Assembly (NCBI GenBank): GCA_013398955.1
Contig: VWPU01013478.1
Location: 124,001 to 188,000, forward strand
Direction: 5' to 3'
Length of the DNA stretch: 64,000 nucleotides
From: Callaeas wilsoni
Lineage: Eukaryota; Chordata; Aves; Passeriformes; Callaeidae
This document shows positions 53,121-64,000 of this stretch, one piece after another. How positions within the stretch are numbered: the first letter of the stretch is position 1; every line of letters begins with the position of its first letter. A program made the position numbers and the translations under genes. The notes under the pieces are model-generated. The model worked only from the letters and a program-made list of their open reading frames with translations, was not told where the DNA came from and ran no database searches.

Positions 53121-54990
53121 GGAAAGCATTTTACAACACAAATCATCACTACAGCAGCTGCTCCAGGCCCTTACAAATGAGCTCAATCAGTTTGTGTAGA
53201 AAACATACAACCCTGCTGCCTCTGATAGCAGGGTCTGGACTTGATAACAAGTTGTACTTTCTACATTCCCACATCCTAAGGCCTTGTTCACCTGGGTAAC
53301 ACTACACAAGTAGAGCACAAGCTGTCTGAAAAGGCTGATAGAGAAAGCATTTTCCTATCACCTACCTACTGCATTCTCAGGGCTCCTGACAAGTTACCAG
53401 TCCTTTTCCTGACATCACTTTCTTTCAAATGCACATCAGTTTGCAAACCACCATAAAAAATGGCTTTGCCACTCTTTTTATGCTACTTTTTGGAAATACA
53501 ACTACAATTTATATCCTTAATCCTACATTTTAAGTTTCCAGGCACATAATATTTTTACAGCAATTACTTCTAAAAAAGCCCACTGTAGTGACCACAATAG
53601 ATTTCATTAATTTCCAGATTTCTTAGGTAGATCACCATACCCATTTTTTTCTCCAAGTGCTTGGGCACCACCCGAGTGCTTCTCTTGTATTGATTGTATT
53701 TAAGGAAAGAGTTTCTTTGCATTTCTACAGGTCAGCCACAAAAGTTTATGACTGTATGCCTTGCTGAGGGAATGGTTTTTCACATATCCTACAAGCAGTA
53801 TCAAAACTCTTCAAAGTCAAATGCATGTTTATATTTCCATCAGCCACCTACCTTTTAAACTCATTTATTCCCCCACTCTTGAACAGGCATTTCATCCTCA
53901 CCTCTTATAAAGCCTGCTTCTTTTCAACTGCTTGACCTCAAAGTCATTGCTTCTCTCTATACCCAAGTTCTGCAGCTGTAGCTCCTAATCATCCAGCTGG
54001 AGTTCTGCTCATTCAAGCCTCTCATGAGCCTGAGAATTTAACCCTGAAGTGGTCCTTCCATTTTTCTGCAGCTGACAACAGTTACTCTCTTTAATGAATC
54101 CTAGCTGTGACTAATTTCTACTTCCTCTTATTTTCACTATCAGAATAGGCCTCCACAAAGTTCCTCTCGTTTTCCTTTCCTTCTCCTAAAGCAAGGCCTT
54201 GGATGCACCTTAGTGAGCTCATTGCAACTTAGCTCCCTCTCCCACCTTTCCACAGCTACATCAGGTACTTCGCTGTGTCTTATCAGTTCCATTCCTTATT
54301 CAACAAAACAACATGAACCAATTTGCTCTGCTACATTTTAAGCTTCCAGAACACACTCTTTTATCACTTGCAAAAGAAAATAATCCATCAGACATTCCAC
54401 CAGCTGGGACTCTTCATGCGGTGTGACAGGGCTCACCAGACCTCACGAACACCCCAGTCCAAGCTAATTAATAACAGAACTTTCACATTCTCCTCCCCCA
54501 GGTCAGAGTTTCAATAGTCAGATTCAAAAACCATAGAAGTCCTGCCCGTGGCTCTTGGAAACTGTTGGGTTTTGTTTGTCTACTCACATAGTCAAGGGGT
54601 TGGAAGAGTGAGCCTTCCCTCTCCAGGGGCAGGGTGTTTATTCCCTCTGGGTAACGTCTTCCAAACCCTTCCTGTAACCTTTCATACATTTCTAATACTC
54701 TTGTTCCTCAGTTGCCATCTCCATGTCCTCTCATTGTATTTGAGCAGAACTCTGGATTTGTAAGCATTTATTCACCTTGTGAAAATCTTCAGATGAAAGC
54801 TACCATATGAACTACATTTTGGATGTGGTTCTCAGTTCTTTGTTCGCACTTACCTCATTGGGTTAAATGTGTATTTCTAGCATAATGTATCTCTAATCCA
54901 AATGGTTGCCTGCAAACTGGTAAACTAACACATTTAAAAAAAAAAAAAACAACTTCAGGAACATCCCACATTCCCCATAAAGTGGCATTT
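53121..54990. other. Non-coding DNA, one weak exon-like segment
   Basis: Pyrimidine-rich stretches dominate 53.6-54.3 kb on the plus strand. On the minus strand, a segment near 54580-54670 ends in a GTGAGT donor and is open (EGFGRRYPEGINTLPLERE), but its acceptor is poor. I see no known repeat. Confidence 0.45.
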
Positions 54991-54996
54991 AAAACA

Positions 54997-55028
<32 letters not shown>

Positions 55029-55078
55029 CCACCAAAAAAAAAACCCAAAAAAAACCAAAACAAAACCACACAAATAAA
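54991..55078. repeat. (CAAA/CAAAA)n low-complexity tract
   Basis: Nearly pure A/C on the plus strand with CAAAA and CAAA units and AACC interruptions. The G/T-rich complement gives the hydrophobic minus-strand open frames seen here, which are artefacts of the repeat. Confidence 0.9.
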
Positions 55079-55564
55079 TTAAAAAATCCGTGAGCTCTGG
55101 GCAGTAATTCTGGCATCCCAGAGACAAAACATGAAATACATGGAGTCATGTCATAAGAAAAAAGAACACGGAATATTCATGTTCATATAACCTTTGCATT
55201 TAAAGGCACGAGAATTACACATTGACAGAATTTGGGTGTCCGAACACGCAGTTATTCTTTCTAGAAATGTCCTGGGTTTATGAGGAATTCTTTTTCCATT
55301 TATATTTTATTCTTGACCAATTCCACCACTTCTTTAATAAAATAATGTTTTAAATAAAATCCTGTTGCTATTTGTTTCTGCCAATTTTGTTCTACTGAAT
55401 TCAGTTTTGCCTGCAGCAGCATTTCAATTTTGACTTATAACTTTCACTAGTAAGACCAATTAACTCTCATGATACCACTTTCCCTTAACCTAAACAGAAT
55501 TAAGGTCTTCCCTCAAAGCAGATTGTTTTCTTCTAAGCCTCACTTTAGGTGATAAAGGAAGGTA

Positions 55565-55641
55565 ATTAAAACACCCACAAAACAACACAACAATTCCACT
55601 AAAATAAAGCCAAACAAAACAAAATCAAAAAACAAACTAAT
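55565..55641. repeat. A/C-rich low-complexity tract
   Basis: ACACCCACAAAACAACACAA-type sequence followed by CAAACAAAACAAAATC. Same strand orientation as the 54991 tract about 500 bases away. Confidence 0.8.
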
Positions 55642-55999
55642 CCCAAACATTTTCAAGAAAGACTCAAAATGAATCTTGGGCATACTGGAGTTAGAATATT
55701 GTAAGCATTGAGATTCCAGAAAAGTTAGAAGAAAAAATGGTCAAGGAGAGAAAAAAGACATAATAATAACTTCAGATTTGCTGAACCTCTGGATCAGGAC
55801 TGTCTGTTCTGACCCAATGAGCAAAAGGATGTCCTAAACTCTTAACTATGAGTTCCTATTATAACATCCTACTCTACTTTGATGAACTCTTGCTCTTACT
55901 ATGAGTTTCCCTACCACAAGCAAGCTACAGATACCTATCACTAAACCAGGAAGAAAAATGCTAAATAATACTTTTGTTGCTTTATTTTACAGATCTTAC

Positions 56000-56058
56000 C
56001 TCTGCGACCTCTTTATAACAGAGAGACTGTATCTCCAAGAAAGGACATTGCCACCAAG
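56000..56058 (-). other. Candidate internal exon (minus) or terminal exon (plus)
   Basis: Minus strand: an acceptor GAGTGTTTTAG opens at 56058 and an excellent donor CGCAGAG|GTAAGAT closes at 56000, giving 59 bases. Two frames are open: WWQCPFLEIQSLCYKEVAE (phase 1 to 0) and LGGNVLSWRYSLSVIKRSQ (phase 0 to 2). Neither ends in phase 1, so it cannot join directly to the 48.4 kb minus exon. Plus strand: an acceptor TTGCTTTATTTTACAG opens at 55993. In the phase set by the 48.4 kb plus reading it adds DLTSATSL and stops at 56016-56018, with AATAAA signals near 56294. The donor quality favours the minus reading. Confidence 0.25.
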
Positions 56059-56290
56059 CTAAAACACTCCAAGCCATTTTCTTTTCATTTGTCTTAATTT
56101 AATACATCTGGAGACAAATACCTGACACTGGTATGTGCTACCAATTTTCAACCTGAACCACCCTATATTAGGCTTTGGGATTCAGCTATGCTCTTTTCTC
56201 AGCAATAATACAGAAGGAAATGCTGAGCACTTCAAAAAGTAATTTAAGAGTCACGGACCTTAATGCTGCTTTAGGATACTGGGATAGTAT

Positions 56291-56313
56291 AATAATAAAA
56301 TAAAATAAAAATA
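56291..56313. repeat. (AAAAT)n short repeat with poly(A)-signal-like motifs
   Basis: Tandem AATAAAATAAAATAAAAATA. It contains several overlapping AATAAA hexamers, so it could act as a plus-strand polyadenylation signal about 280 bases after the stop at 56018, or be plain low complexity. Confidence 0.7.
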
Positions 56314-57138
56314 AGAGGCTTTTAAAATTGAGAATGCAAAGAATCAGGCAAACTATCTGCTTGCAAATTGCTGTTCTTCCTTCTCTTTCATTTCCTGTTT
56401 ATTGTAGGCTTCTCTACAATGCTAATGATCTTTCCAAATAGCTCTTAAAAACAAACAAATAAACAAACGCTATGCTTTTACTTTATCCAGAGCACACAAG
56501 CAGGAGAGATACCAAAACAACACAGAGAGAGACAAATCCTGTAAGATCTCCCTCAGTGAAGAAAGGATCACAGGTGCAAAGGCAGCAACATCGTGAGGAA
56601 CAAAAAGAACACAAACACAGATAACAGGAGAGGAAAACGCAGCTAAAGAGAAGAGATGCGATCACTGCTAAAAGGTGGAACATCCTTTCCAAGAGACAAA
56701 GTAGTAAGCTGGTTGCAGAAGACCTCCTAATCAAGATGCCTACAGACGAAAGTTTAAGGAAGCACAACCAGGTCCTGCTCTGTGCTGGAGCAGCCTGCCC
56801 AGGAGCAATGCTGTCCTAACACCCAGAGGCTGACCACTACAAGACTTCTGGAGCAACCTACAGCCAGCACTGCCATTCCTGTTCCATCCCTGCTTCGGAC
56901 ACAGCATAATACACACAGGAGAACGTGGCAAGATTCTTTCCCCGGCTATGAAAATCTCTCCTTGGGTGCTGCTGGTAGTCTGGTATAGAGAAGCAGACTC
57001 CCACCCTGGAGTGCAAAGCATCGTCTCATAGTTTGAAACCCATTGTACGCAATCTACCCAGTAAGGCAACAAATGTTCCTCCTCCCATCTTCATGACTTT
57101 CTCATGCTCTGGATCCTGTGAACCATCCAAGTTTGCAG

Positions 57139-57233
57139 TGAAAGTGAGACCTGCCAGATGTGTCCAATAACTCTTGTCCTGCCAGCTTCTCCACGTGCAG
57201 TTCTGGAGAGCTCACTACAGTTGTAACTTCCAG
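57139..57233 (+). other. Weak exon-like segment
   Basis: Acceptor-like AAGTTTGCAG and TTGTCCTGCCAG sites precede a strong donor TTCCAG|GTAAGC at 57233. From the inner acceptor (57186) the 48 bases are open in two frames. From the outer acceptor the phase-2 frame stops just before the donor. There is a single CpG and no domain. Included because the donor is strong; probably chance. Confidence 0.12.
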
Positions 57234-57289
57234 GTAAGCAAAAGCCTAGTTTTTCTTCCCAGTACCATTTTGCTCCAAATTAGAACTAC

Positions 57290-57308
57290 TTTTTTTTTTT
57301 TTTTTTTT
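57290..57308. repeat. T homopolymer (19 bases)
   Basis: An uninterrupted T run. On the minus strand it would be a poly(A) tail, but the flanking sequence shows no sign of a retrocopy. Confidence 0.9.
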
Positions 57309-59012
57309 AAATCAAGCCTATAGAAATAAATAGGAAAACTAGAAAACAATGTAAGTTCTCTGAGAGAAAAAAGACTGTGTTTCGGCTCTAAAAAAACATC
57401 AGAACAAAGTATAGTCTACCATCTCCCGTTGCTCAGATACAAGGCAAATTACCAAGAATGTTGCTGATTCTGTGAATTGATAAAGAGTCATTGTATCACA
57501 TAGCTACACTTTCCTGTATGGATTGCGGTTTTTTGGCTTAATGTAATTAAGCTAGAACAGACATTGTTTCCAGTCGACTTACCCTAATGCTGAAGTAAAT
57601 CTCTTGTGGTTATAGCCCTGTGCACAAAGTTAAGACTCAAACACTCAGAAGAAATAACGGTTCTTGAAAAGCATGCGGAATCTTGATGCCTATAAACAGT
57701 TTGTTGAAATATGAACAAAGACATGTACCTGGCACTTCCAAAGAGAGGTTTACAGGATAGTGTCTACTCCCTAAGATTTATGTGTGCTTATGTTATAGAG
57801 TTAACGTGCCACAACAGGGAGGTAATAAGTATGTTCTTCACCAATTATTCAAAGCACTCTACATTCCTTCAGTGCTACAGCACTGTTCCAGCTGGGCTGT
57901 GTCAGCTCTTCCTTCACAAAACATATCCAAATGCTTGCAGATAGGTCAGGAGAACATACTGTGGAATGAATATTAACTGGGAATGGTAGCAACATACTCT
58001 GTTTCCCAGACTCTTCCAAAAATTAACTTTACTGATTAAATGTGTTCATAAATAGAGCCTCACTCCCTGGTTACCTGTAGGAAGCACATACATTTTATTC
58101 AATACTTTTCTAAAAGGACTTATATGTCCCTGCTAGTATTTTGATTTTACCAATGTTTCAGCACATTGGCATCATGCATTAGATGACTTCAATATCTAAT
58201 GACTGCTGACTGCACCATCCAACAGGGTGATCCTGACCCTTTCAGAGGAGAAAATTAAGAACACCAGCCATTATGGCCAGAGTTTCCCTCATAAGCCTAG
58301 TAGTCCAAGTTCCTGTTAATAAAGGATAACCACAAAAACGCAAAGCTGTACTTCAGTGAAAAAAATTTTTGAATGGTAGTTATAACACACAACATGCTTT
58401 TTTACATACATTCATGTAAGTGTACAGAGAATACAGGTAAGTTTATATAGGTATGTTTACATATCTATACTTTTTTTTTTCCCTTTGCAGAAGCACTAAG
58501 ACAGGTTTTAAGAAACTATCATTCACCTTATGTAATTCATGTTTTCTAAAGAGCAAAGCATTCTAAATGTTACTCTTTGGTGTTAAAAGCTTCACAGCAC
58601 AAACCTATTCAATAAAAACATTTTAAATAAAAATAAAAAAAATCCTGATAACCATTCTGTAATCCTCTGATGGTTTGTTGTTCTCATCCTCATATTTACA
58701 CAGTTCACTGGCAATAAGCGAAGCCAGCCCCTTGCAATAAACCAAACATCACAGTAAACAAGCTAAAGTCATCTCAGTTACGAACAAACTAACGTGTTCT
58801 TACCATTCATTAAGGTTGCCTAGGAAATACTTTTACTTTTTTGAAAAACAGTCAATGTCTGGATAAACAATCCAGCCCCCAAAATGTGCAGTGAAAACAG
58901 ATAACATCTGAAAGCCATGAAACCAGAGTGCCAAAGGCACACCCTGGCCTGGCCAGGCTGTCTGAGAGCACTGAGATAATGGCTTACCAGTAGGGATGAC
59001 AACGTGGGCTGG
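57309..59012. other. AT-rich non-coding DNA
   Basis: No gene, repeat family or RNA gene is recognised. Confidence 0.55.
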
Positions 59013-59046
59013 CCACCTAAATTAGACTGCCACCTAAAGTAGACTG
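59013..59046. repeat. 17-base tandem duplication
   Basis: Two adjacent copies, CCACCTAAATTAGACTG and CCACCTAAAGTAGACTG, differing at one base. Confidence 0.9.
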
Positions 59047-59348
59047 CTAAACCACGTGTAATCATACAGAGGTGTCCTTAGCCCCACTAAAAACCAAAAT
59101 TACCACAAATAGTTAGGTCTTCAAGGCATTTATTAATTGTGAAAGACAGCAACTCCAAGCAGGCTGTTAGCCCCACTAATTAGTGTCATCCCCCAGCAGC
59201 TTTCCCCATGTTCCTTATGCAGTCCCAACGTTTCTCTCAGCCCTCCACCCTCTGTGACATGTAGTGAGTGGAGGGGCAGGGAGGAAGAGGCAAGCAGCAG
59301 TGTCACTTCCCCCAGTCACAGCAACCCAGAGCTCTGGCAGGTGAGAGG

Positions 59349-59414
59349 GGAGCTCCTGGGTGGGCCAGTACCGAGCTGGCAGCTCCTGCCACAGCCCATT
59401 CACCCAGGAGCTCC
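59349..59414. repeat. GC-rich inverted repeat
   Basis: Perfect 14-base arms GGAGCTCCTGGGTG (59349-59362) and CACCCAGGAGCTCC (59401-59414), separated by 38 bases that contain further GAGCTGG/CAGCTC palindromic words. It lies in a GC-rich patch (about 59190-59460) with open frames on both strands but no domain. Confidence 0.8.
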
Positions 59415-59459
59415 GCCAGCTCCATTCCGAATGCACGCTGCATCTGTGAAACTGTGAAT

Positions 59460-60479
59460 CTCTGCGGGAGTTTATGCTATGAAATTTGGATCAAAACCAA
59501 AGTTCTGGTTCCAATGCAAACACTCCGAACTGATGGAGTGTCTGAAAACTGCAGGCTGATCTAGATTCACATGTTTGGAAAAAATTGTAAACACCAGTCT
59601 TACATACTGGGAATTTGGCTTTTGTATTTCAGATGGTGATAAAGCATGGATACTTCTTGAGCTATTCATAGGAGTCAGGAAAGTAAAAAACACCTTCAAA
59701 AACAGTGTTACAGATCCATGGTTATTATTCAAAGTTTGTATTTTTATCCCAGTCATCTTATATTTAAACAAATATTTCACATGCACAGAAACACTAAAAG
59801 AGAAATTCTCAGTAATTGTCTTCATACAATGATGGAATCATTCTGATCAGGTAAGTTGCTTTAATCATGCAATGATGTCTTTATAACAGTAAACATGCCC
59901 TCCGTTTTCATGGTGTTCTAATAACACAGCATGCATAAACATATAATCATGTATTATATTTACTACAACATGTATAAGATTTAAACTATCACCTTTCAAA
60001 TCAACCCAGTCATTCTAAGCCTGTCTTTTCCAAACTTTCCCTTCACAAGAGAGGCCATGTATTTGCCCTAGTTCAGGACAACAATGTTAAAACGTGAGGA
60101 AATCCTGAAAAATAGTGTACCTCCCACCTTCTAAATATTTGTACATGTTTGCATTAGATACTAATTGCCTCCAATTTTTGCCCTGCCAGGACTTTGTGCT
60201 TAGTCCATCTAGAGGTGTGAGTAGTGACATAGGGCAATGAAGAGTCAAGCTCTTTGGTTCTGCAGCTCACACACACCTTTTTGGCAGCACACTGGGCACT
60301 TTGATTAGCTTTTGATTGAAGTGACAGATTTTCAAGGAAGGGTTAAGTCTCCAGTAGATCAGATACTACTCCATACTTGGAAACTTGCACCTGTTTTTAA
60401 CACTATCAGCCTGGTGAGTATTGGAATTTAGCTGCTTTTTATCCTACTGTATAAAATGTTTGCTCTATTTATAATAATT
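59460..60479. other. AT-rich non-coding DNA
   Basis: No feature is recognised. Two opposed open frames at 59472-59832 are complements of the same AT-rich DNA and have no domain. Confidence 0.5.
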
Positions 60480-60554
60480 TGATTAGAAAGTGCTGATTCT
60501 CAGGCCACAGTGCTTTGCAGATAGCACTGCTGTGGGCTGAGGGAGAAAGGAGAC

Positions 60555-60690
60555 TGAATTTCCACTCTGCCATAAGCTTTCTGAGGATCTCCATCAAGTT
60601 ACTGAGTGATTAAAGAGCCTAATTCCCCTGTAAGGTGATGATAATACTTCTGCACTGTCTGTTCATCCCACAGGAATTGGGCAGGGCCAG
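60555..60690 (+). repeat. Relic of a MIR-like SINE core (plus strand)
   Basis: Ordered blocks match the body of ancient MIR-type SINEs: TTTCCACTCTGCCATAAGC, then TCCATCAAGTTACTGAGTGA, then CCTAATTCCCCTGTAAGGTG, then ATGATAATACTTCTGCACTG, then CATCCCACAGGAATTG. These correspond to the usual 'ctcagtttccccatctgtaaaatggggataataatact...cctacctcacaggg' layout. It is strongly diverged, hence old. Confidence 0.55.
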
Positions 60691-60699
60691 GTTGATGAG

Positions 60700-62870
60700 C
60701 AACATGTACCTGGAACCACTGGGTCTTCAGCCATAGCTCCAATAATTATCATCCCCACTCTGAACTGCTCTGATGAAAAGGGGTAGAAATTACTGTTTTG
60801 TGTAGAGAACCAAAAGATGCTACTCAGTAACTCTGTGTTAAAAATATCATCCTTTACTCTCCTGTTGGTTACATCTCTTTTTCAGAAACAGCAAAACTCT
60901 CTGCTAACTAGAAAATAGTGTTTTCTCCAAAGAATCTTCAGAGAGAGGAAACTCATTTATTTGCGCTTCTGTTTAGCTCAAAGAACAGGGTAAATAATGT
61001 CAGGGGGGTCTTATAGCTGTAATTCTTGGTAAATTTATAGATTTCCAGAAGTAAAGACTGACCTCTAAATCCTTCCATGATTAGGCTGGAGAAGATAGTT
61101 TTTCACATAGTAATTATCACTGATAGCACTGCACACTCTCCATTAAATCATTTTCACAATGATTAGGGCCAACAAGAAGCAGAGGCCAGCTCAAACAGCA
61201 ATTTCTGTTTCTCCTCTTGTTGCAAAGTATAAATGTGGTTTTATGAATACATGCTTTATTTAAGTTTACCACAATGGGAAGTCTTGTTTTTTGTTTTGAG
61301 AAAAGACATTTCAAAAATCACCAATTACGCATCAGTCCACACCCATTTTTCAGAGGTGATTAAGCAATGTGAACATCTTGTTTTACCATAACTGCTCCCT
61401 TTTCCAGAAATGGATAATTTTATGATCAGTTAAAAATTAAATGGGATAGTTCTTTTGACCTACAAGGGCCTTACATCATTCACACGTCAAGAGGAAGTGC
61501 CTAAATGATCCTTTTCTGCTGCACAATAAAAGAATCACGTAAAAACAGTCACAAATTTTATAACTTAGATCTCTCTATTTCAGTGTTTAATATGTTCCTT
61601 TCAAATTTTAACTCCGTTCTACCCCGAGCATAGTTTTTACACAAAGGTTGCTCCGACTGAGATGGATTTACTCAAAGGAAGGGTAAATGAAGGGCTACAA
61701 TGTGTTCCCCACTAACAGCACTCGGTTCACACGTAGCATCACATATTGAGAACAAATCACACAGCCTGTCCAAACAGGACTTTAAACATGATTCCTTTCA
61801 CAGGAGTAATTTGTTGGTTCAAATTCTGCTTTCATAAAACCTGAAACATAAATGATGATATCCACTTGGCATTGTGTGGAGATCAGAACTGAATCTCAAA
61901 TAGACGTGACAGTCAGAGATAGAAATGGGAGCCAAACTTCACAGACTTTGGATCATGACCATGTTCAGTGTTCACTGTCCTGTGCTGAATTTCATAAAAA
62001 TAATCTTTTGAATGGCATGATCTGTGTAATATTATATTTAACGGCATGCATCATTTTAGAAAACACATTTTAAATATAACGTTTTGTTGCCAGTTCCCAG
62101 AAAGAACATGATCATGCAGAAGAGGTGAACATTAATAGCCCAGATTTAAGTGGCAAACCCAAGTTAATTGATATCTGTGTCTGAGATAAAATAAAACTGT
62201 TGAAAACTAAAGCCTATAAGTCTGAGGGAAAAGGGCTGATTTTCAGAAGCACAGCAACATGTTTGATGAATAAAGGACCTCAAATACCTGCCTGCTTACA
62301 AGTGGCAGACTTTTACTCCAGCCTGACATTTCTTGGAGGTACTCAAAAGATGGCTCTTCTTGGCTCTCCCTGCTCCAGTCAGGTGAAAGGCATCATGAGC
62401 AGAGTAAAAGGTTCTTTATCAAGAAGGCCCTTTATTCACTTAAAAAACAGCAGATTTTTGACAGAAGTACAACAGAGAAACGAGGAAGGTAAAGAAAAGG
62501 AAGGATACACAAGAAGGAAACACATAATGTAGCTAAAAAAACCTTTATTGCTGCCTGCTTTAATATTAAACTGAACAATGAGTCCAGCAAAACAGGGTCT
62601 ACTTTGCATCCAGTTTGGACACAGATTTTGCCTACACAGAAAGAGAGATATTTGTTTTTTGGAACTGCGAGTCCAGAAGCAGCTCCTGTGACTCTGCAGA
62701 TGAAGCAGTACATGTGGAACAAATCCGGCCTCTTCTTTTAAAGACTTTTTAAAGAGTTCATGACATTAAGTTCATTTGCTTGAAAAATCCTAGAAAGTTC
62801 TCAGCAGAAGAGGAAATATCTCCCAAATTATAGTTCTTTCCAGTTATTTTCAGTAGAGCTGACTATCATT
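60700..62870. other. AT-rich non-coding DNA
   Basis: No gene is supported. A 110-codon plus frame at 62200-62532 has no domain or splice context. Confidence 0.5.
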
Positions 62871-62879
62871 CCCTGACCC

Positions 62880-63360
62880 TGTGGACCGCAGAGCAGTGTG
62901 AGCACAGTTTAGGGAGCCCAGCCCAGCTCCCGGGTGCTGCCCTGCCAGTGCCTGGGCTGGGCTGGCTCCTGTCTTGCTTCCCAGCAGTGCAGCAGTGCAC
63001 CACCCTGCACTGCTGCTGTGGAGATCCAAAACCTGCCTCAAAACCAGCCTGGCACCTGTCACCGAAAGGGCTCTGGGAGAAGGGCCAGCACTTTGAATCG
63101 AAATGGTGATGGGACGGTTTCACCAAGCAGGGCTTTACTCTACAGATGAAAGAGTTGAAGTCTCCATCCCTTCCCTGCCCACAGAACCAGCTAATTTTAC
63201 AGGGCTGGGACAGGGCTGGGGCAGGGCTGGGACAGGGCACTCCCTGTACACCCTTGTCCCAAACGCTCTCTCTGCAGTCTGGTCCCAGCCACACCTTGCT
63301 GGCACCTGCGGCTGCTGCACTCCAAGCCCACGGGGACACGTTACCTATGCCAGTGAATCC
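62880..63360. other. GC-rich patch with minisatellite-like words
   Basis: A GC-rich but only modestly CpG-rich island. Long overlapping frames occur on both strands (up to 184 codons on the minus strand, 62866-63420), with low-complexity Ala/Gly/Pro/Ser content and no domain. I read these as GC-driven chance frames. It contains the G-run repeat listed separately. Confidence 0.5.
63202..63237 (+). repeat. Tandem GGGCTGGGACA repeat with G-quadruplex motif
   Basis: About three imperfect copies of an 11-12 base unit give seven runs of three or more G separated by two- or three-base loops (CT, ACA, CA). This satisfies the standard quadruplex pattern nearly twice over on the plus strand. Confidence 0.85.
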
Positions 63361-63916
63361 AACAGTCCAAACCCCCAAAGCACTTGCTTTAAACAACATG
63401 TTGTTAATGATCAAGCACAACCAAGTCTACATGTAAAAAACAAGTACATAATTGCCCTATTTTGTAAACTTCAGAAAATGATGTTGCACACTTCGCATTC
63501 AGTTCAGCTTCTTATGCGGTAGAAGCCAAACAAAAAATCCACTATTTATCTATCAAAATCAAACGAGTTAAACTTCAAAGTGTTGTGGAAATGCTGAGAT
63601 TTGAAAAATTGGCTTCCTTAGAATCTTCAGATTTTCCAATCTCCCCTTTTGCTGTATGCTATGATGATTATAAGGGATACAATTAAAGCATACCAGCTGA
63701 GGAAGACTAGAAGTTAAAGCATATAGCTTCCTGGAAAGAGATTAACTATCTTAATTGTTCACAGACCTCAACAGAAAAAAATAATAATGTAAATTTCCAT
63801 AGCTCTGGAGAGGCAGACCTTGTGGGTATTAGCACCAGTGCCACTCAAAAGTCTGCAAATGAGCTCCCTCACTTGTCCCAAATGACATTTCACCCTCTCG
63901 TGCTCTCTCCTCCTCT

Positions 63917-63929
63917 CACACACACACAG
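63917..63929. repeat. Short (CA)n microsatellite
   Basis: About six CA units near the right end of the window, after a pyrimidine-rich CTCTCTCCTCCTCT stretch. Confidence 0.85.
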
Positions 63930-64000
63930 ATTACTCTGCTGGCCTAAGCAGAATGTTCTGGTCTCACACAGTGGGTGGGTGACAACAGTAATACAGTCCT

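Noticed and set aside
54855..55149. Hydrophobic minus-strand frames resembling membrane segments
   Set aside because: The Phe/Val/Cys/Leu runs are the translation of the A/C low-complexity tract on the opposite strand.
62866..63420. Longest open frame in the window (184 codons, minus strand)
   Set aside because: It lies in a GC-rich patch where all six frames stay open, has low-complexity Ala/Gly/Ser content and no domain, and is overlapped by several long plus-strand frames.
1..64000. Search for tRNA, rRNA, CRISPR, LTR retroelement or viral genes
   Set aside because: No cloverleaf with intact A and B boxes, no regularly spaced repeats, no paired LTR-like repeats, and no polymerase, capsid or envelope motif in any frame read.

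Overview
The window looks like avian nuclear DNA from a gene-poor, AT-rich part of a chromosome. The strongest clue is a well-preserved 3' end of a CR1 LINE near 52.95-53.12 kb, the dominant retrotransposon of birds. Interspersed repeats are otherwise sparse: one eroded CR1-like piece near 41.3 kb and three old tRNA-derived SINE relics near 4.9, 35.0 and 60.6 kb. There is no operon structure, no ribosome binding site pattern, and no recognisable rRNA, tRNA, CRISPR or prokaryotic mobile element. The species cannot be told from the sequence.

No complete protein-coding gene is visible. Almost every open reading frame over 60 codons is what AT-rich non-coding vertebrate DNA gives by chance, with no recognisable domain. 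The window is best read as intron and/or intergenic DNA. A few short, CpG-bearing, splice-bounded islands stand out as candidate exons: 27.53 kb (+), 35.27-35.41 kb (either strand), 43.43-43.56 kb (+), 48.37-48.57 kb (either strand, the best candidate) and 55.99-56.06 kb (either strand). On the plus strand, four of these can be joined in one phase-compatible frame that ends in a stop at 56018. On the minus strand, the 35.3 and 48.4 kb islands read as terminal exons and the 56.0 kb island as an internal exon with a very good donor. I cannot assign any of them to a known gene, and one strand reading or both must be a shadow.

Layout: 1-4.8 kb is AT-rich with a CpG cluster at 1.57-2.06 kb. 4.9-27.5 kb is AT-rich DNA with low-complexity tracts and two homeobox/octamer-motif islands (12.7 and 19.2 kb) that could be regulatory. 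27.5-57.3 kb holds the candidate exons, both CR1 pieces, a nested hairpin element at 47.92-47.99 kb and a small CpG island at 50.66-50.88 kb. 57.3-64 kb is AT-rich with two GC-rich patches: 59.2-59.46 kb with an inverted repeat, and 62.88-63.36 kb with a G-quadruplex-type repeat.

The most unusual structure is the 47.92-47.99 kb element: two adjacent perfect hairpins enclosed by an outer inverted repeat. I found no evidence for a new multi-gene biological system here.
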